A DNA stretch of 23,559 nucleotides, from NCBI GenBank assembly GCA_037834085.1, contig JBBMKC010207820.1, positions 1 to 23,559 of the forward strand, in the 5' to 3' direction. The notes below the pieces were generated by a model. The model searched no databases, was not told the DNA's origin, and saw only the letters and a list, made by a program, of their open reading frames with translations. The translations under genes were made by a program, and so were the position numbers. The stretch comes from Bipalium vagum (taxonomy: Eukaryota; Platyhelminthes; Tricladida; Geoplanidae). Below are positions 20,345 through 23,559 of the stretch, one piece after another (within the stretch, counting starts at the first letter, position 1; each line of letters starts with the position of its first letter).

Positions 20345-20594
20345 TTATTTAAATACATTGATAAGTTTTTTCCTACATTTTCTGTTAATAGGCTTTGTCT
20401 CTGTTCCGTTATTATTTGTTTATATTTACTGAAGCTTCTTTCAACATCAACAAATGTTGGGGAACATAGGACAAACATTTATCAACCAACGTACGCTTTA
20501 AAACATTGAAATTCAAAAGAAGTTGATATCTGTATTCTTGGCAGATAATTGGGATATAGGTCGAACAGAAATGGTAAAGCATAAAATAATGCAC
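20345..20594 (-). pseudogene. hAT transposase C-terminal dimerisation fragment
   Basis: The minus strand reads PTFVDVERSFSKYKQIITEQ and RQSLLTENVGKNLSMYLN before a stop near 20345. This is the hAT C-terminal dimerisation motif (usual form P-x-SVDVERSFS-x-x-K...R-x-x-L-x-x-EN). The preceding 20470-20594 stretch is open in a neighbouring frame and only weakly alike. It lies 5' of the other hAT remnant on the same strand, with a mariner piece between. So it is either a second hAT copy or a rearranged part of the first. Confidence 0.7.
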
Positions 20595-20693
20595 AAAGGA
20601 AGGCCAATAAAAATTAAACTAATGGAGACAGAGGAAAAGATTGACTAACCAATTACAAATTTATTCGACAACGACATCATCAGAAAGTGTAAC

Positions 20694-20940
20694 TTACCAT
20701 GGAATTCTCCTCTGATATGCGTATGGAAGAAAAAAAAAGAAACATGTAAGATTATGTTTAAATTTCAGGATATTAAATGCCATAACGAAGAGGCAAGCAT
20801 TTCCGATCCAAAAGGTGGGAGAAATGCTAGACAATTTGTACGGAACAAAATACATGAGTACTATTATGTAAATCGGAAATGTCAATAACGTTTCAAGATA
20901 TTTTTTTGCCAATCTCTCTTTTTCGACCCCTTATAATCAC
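20694..20940 (-). CDS. Unrecognised ORF with hydrophobic segments, possible exon
   Basis: The minus-strand frame reads ERLAKKYLETLLTFPIYIIV, then FVPYKLSSISPTFWIGNACL, then FVMAFNILKF. Two hydrophobic stretches (roughly residues 8-22 and 36-50 from MAKKY) could be membrane segments. The frame ends in a T-rich tract. Just after it TACGCATATCAG and the strong donor ATG/GTAAGTT (ending at about 20698) could bound a tiny exon. It may be an exon of a host membrane protein or leftover transposon sequence. I do not recognise the family. Confidence 0.3.
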
Positions 20941-20959
20941 AACACAAACAGCTAAATAG

Positions 20960-21345
20960 AAAAATCAGGGCCGTGCGTTATTTGATCAAAGCTACTTCAA
21001 GCGGAAGGGGGACAAACCACTAGGCTGTGATCCTTTGGAAGGAGAATTTGCCCTCAATTCTACGCTACAGAAAAAAATCGGAATAAGTCTGAAATGTGTT
21101 TTGATAGAAAGATCTCAGGAATAAAAAAGGCAGCTGAGAAACAGATTTCTACAATAAAAGAAACTACAAAGAGAACAGTTACTGTAGGAGAAAAAGTGTT
21201 AATAAAAGCCGAAGCCCGATGAAAAGGAAATGAAGGACCCTATGATTTTGTCGAATCGAAGATGTGTTACAAAAGTTAAACGGGAAGAAATTTGAAAGGA
21301 ATGTGGAAAAAAAATTAAATTCTTGAGAACCAGGGTATAAGGAGA
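20960..21345 (+). mobile_element. LTR-retroelement integrase C-terminal fossil
   Basis: Remnant of the 3' end of a retroelement pol gene. Short stretches match the end of integrase in Gypsy-like elements: LNSTLQKKIGIS (usual T..ST.G.SP), VGEKVLIKAEAR, GPYDFVE (usual VGDKVLLK... EGPY.V...) and LNGKKFERNVEK. It is broken, with several breaks, and no LTR can be paired to it with certainty. Old. Gypsy type is likely, but BEL/Pao or a Polinton-type integrase is not excluded. Confidence 0.55.
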
Positions 21346-21989
21346 CTAGTCAGACATGAGGGATTTTCAAATTAGTTAATTATTTTTAAAATCAAGTGTT
21401 TTAAATATAAAATATATATTCTTATGAAATTTTAAAATTAAACTTATTATAAAATTATAAAAAAAGAATTTCTAGGTCTGCGAAAATTATTTTAAATATT
21501 ATTGGTTTATGACTTAATAAAAATTATTTTAAAAATGTATTCTCTTATTGATAGTAAGTCAATTGATATTAAAAGTCATTATCATTATTTTTTATATTAA
21601 TAAAATTAGTTGATTTACATGATAATTTGATATATGATGATCCCACTGATGATTTATATTGATTAAAATCTATTTTAAGTGAATTCATATATTCGTAATT
21701 CAATCAAGATCCAGGAAATTAATTTTCATCAATATGTTTCTTTGATTTAAAACGATATTGAACATAAATTTTGATTTAGGTGGTGTGGATAAAAGTTCAG
21801 AGACTCGTATAGAAACATAATTAAGAATTTTATGAAATTTTAAAAATAAATAAATTAATATATACAGATAAGTATTATTATATTTCTTTAAGGTTGATAT
21901 TTGTTGATATTTGCTAAGTCTTTTTGAAAAAACTGTAGCATCAAGTGGAATTTCAAAGCGTCGTACGGTTTTGCTATTAAATATACTGA
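21346..21989. other. AT-rich stretch with no supported gene
   Basis: A minus-strand open stretch (21700-21996) has no recognised domain and lacks an ATG start. Otherwise AT-rich sequence. Confidence 0.4.
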
Positions 21990-22400
21990 TCACCACGAAA
22001 GGTCACTCGGTAAATCACTCCAATAAGTCCAATAACCGAAAATTTCATTGAAAATAAAAATAAATAATGATAAAAATAAACACAACTACTGTTATAATAA
22101 AAGAGATGAAAGAAATGATGAAAAGAAGAAGAGTTTTCGGGAATAACCACAAAAATAAATAAAACGATCTCACCAAGATCAAAAAGGGGTCCCCGAGTCG
22201 CCCTCTAGGCTCTTCTCAGGTAGCCTAGGCGTTCCAAAGCTCGCTGGGTTCCTTTGTTAAATCCTTCTGCGTCGTCATATCCACTAGGAGGAAAACCTGA
22301 TATAATTGCTTTAGTCTCTGAATTGATTTTGAATTGTCGCTCGTCTCACAGTTTTTGCACAAATTGATGGGAATAGCCGTATCTTTATATAGTTGCTTTA
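21990..22400 (-). repeat. Structured GC-richer segment, possible LTR fossil
   Basis: On the minus strand a TATA box (TATATAAAG, 22391-22383) is followed by a G+C-richer block with strong short inverted repeats: GATCT/AGATC at about 22166-22180, and CTAGGCT/AGCCTAG (22205-22211/22222-22228) inside outer CGCC/GGCG arms. A promoter followed by a structured leader would suit an LTR. No TG...CA ends, primer site or second copy could be shown, so the call is tentative. Confidence 0.3.
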
Positions 22401-22908
22401 ATTAATTAATTATTGTCATTTACAATTTAATATTATTTGAATTTTAATTTTTTACTATATAATATTATGTTGTTATGTATTCTACTTCATCTAGATGAAT
22501 TCTTACAATTTTCTCTTCTTATTTAGATTTTAAGCTTTATATTTAAGTTTTAATTTTCATAATTTATATTATTACATAAATTAATAAATCCTTTTTTTAT
22601 TCTTTTCATTTTTATGAAAAAATATCGCAGAAATCTTATTAATATATTAAATAAATTCATCTTTTCTTTTTCAATATGATTTTTGGATCTTAAATGTGTT
22701 AATAAAGCTGATTGTATTTTAAATTCTATATAAAATATTTCACAATTAAATACTTATGAAGTATTACTATGATAATTATTATTTTAAAATTATTGTTAAA
22801 TCTTAAATATTAAAATTAAAACTATTTTTAAAAAATATTTATTACATCTATCACAATAAAAATTAGTATTCATATTATCGATCATATTATTAGTCATTTT
22901 ATTACTCA
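22400..22908 (-). mobile_element. Second virus-like finger-gene fossil
   Basis: An ATG at 22908 begins a protein with NFYCDRCNKYFLK, like YFCKYCNKYISK in the fossil at 4391-5462. A further H-x5-H piece (LLTHLRSKNHIEKEKM) lies near 22.68 kb. Parts of one family, broken with several breaks. The neighbouring plus-strand ORF starts about 520 bases away and points in the opposite direction, so the two would share an upstream region. This looks like another copy of the same Polinton-type element family. Confidence 0.45.
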
Positions 22909-23424
22909 TTTTTTTGGGTTGAAAAGTTGATTACATTAAATTTGGATGTTAACTGAAATTATATTTTTATTAAATTAATTAAAAATGTAAATAATGGTAA
23001 AATGTTCAAACAAGATCGCTATGAAACCGATAATTCAAAAAATAGTAGACTTTTTGGGCCTCAAGTTTGGTGGTGGTCTTGTTTAGGCATTTTACTATTA
23101 CTTAAATGATAAAGAAATTTTAAATCTTCCATTTAATATATTAAATTAAACAAGTCAAACAATTTTTTAAAAAACTAGGCATTCAAAAAAAATAACAAAA
23201 AATCTGCAATTTCTTGTTTAAAAACCTAAACCTTCGTTATTAATACAAAAGTGTACTTTGCTTGTACCTCACACTTTTTCTCTTTCGTATTTTATTCACT
23301 CGCTCACGCTCACATAAAAATTCTCACTCAAAAAATGTGTTTACAAACAAAGAACACTTAGGGCACTTGTAAAAATAAAAAAAATTTCTTAACATTTTTT
23401 GGTATTCACAAAAAATATATTAAT
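22909..23424. promoter_or_regulatory. Shared upstream region between two divergent element ORFs
   Basis: AT-rich, except for 23270-23370 (TCGCTCACGCTCACAT, GTTTACAAACAAAGAAC, GGGCACTTG), where the order of motifs resembles 1985-2075 before the polymerase fossil. Probably the control or end region of the element. Individual sites cannot be assigned. Confidence 0.3.
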
Positions 23425-23559
23425 ATGATGAAAGAAAATGTTGAAAATTTAGAAATTTTTAATGTAGGTAATGAGCTAAAAGATCGATGTATAATTTTTT
23501 TCTCTTTAATTGTTTCTAAATTTGAAGAATCAGAATGTAAATCTTTATTATTAAAATCA
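23425..23559 (+). mobile_element. Start of an unidentified element ORF, cut by the window edge
   Basis: The open frame starts with two ATG codons (MMKENVENLEIFNVGNELK) and is still open after 45 codons at the window end. It has no recognised domain yet. It follows a region resembling the one before the polymerase fossil, so it is probably a gene of the same virus-like element family. Identity needs the sequence to the right. Confidence 0.35.

Noticed and set aside
21700-21996. Minus-strand ORF starting VISIFNSKTVRRFEIPLDAT, with a faint look of a PB1 domain
   Set aside because: The resemblance covers only about 20 residues, there is no ATG, and the rest is AT-rich translation; too weak to call.

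Overview
AT-rich eukaryotic DNA, roughly three quarters A+T by eye, with one intron-rich host gene set among decayed mobile elements. The gene architecture (nine coding exons, introns from 48 bp to 4 kb), a mariner fragment, hAT fragments and Polinton-type fossils all suggest an arthropod, most likely an insect. AT-rich parasitoid wasps would fit, but the sequence does not settle the species.

Layout. 1-290: tandem 139-bp unit carrying tRNA-like sequence, SINE-like. 660-1177 (-): exon-like piece of a filamin-repeat protein with one frame change and a clean splice donor. 1540-1732: MITE-like inverted repeat. About 2160-5462: virus-like fossil zone, with a Polinton-type DNA polymerase B remnant (+), a short tandem repeat, a hairpin-dense segment, and a C2H2-finger/coiled-coil gene remnant (-). 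6465-16971 (+): a complete long-chain acyl-CoA synthetase gene (ACSL3/4 class, 736 residues). About 17800-20600 (-): hAT transposase fragments and a mariner transposase fragment. 20694-20940 (-): unidentified hydrophobic ORF. 20960-21345 (+): LTR-retroelement integrase fossil. 21990-22400: possible LTR-like or structured segment. 22400-23559: a second finger-gene fossil (-) and an ORF running off the window (+), separated by a region resembling the one upstream of the first polymerase fossil.

Only the ACSL gene can be argued to be a working gene. It would activate long-chain fatty acids to acyl-CoA at a membrane. Its reading frame is continuous through all nine exons and its motifs are well conserved, except that the invariant glycine of the AMP-binding signature reads as aspartate, in a codon split across intron 3. 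The rest is mobile-element debris. No complete new system is visible. The most unusual items are the Asp in the ACSL signature, the run of stem-loops at 3.9-4.3 kb, and the paired finger/coiled-coil fossils near both ends of the window.
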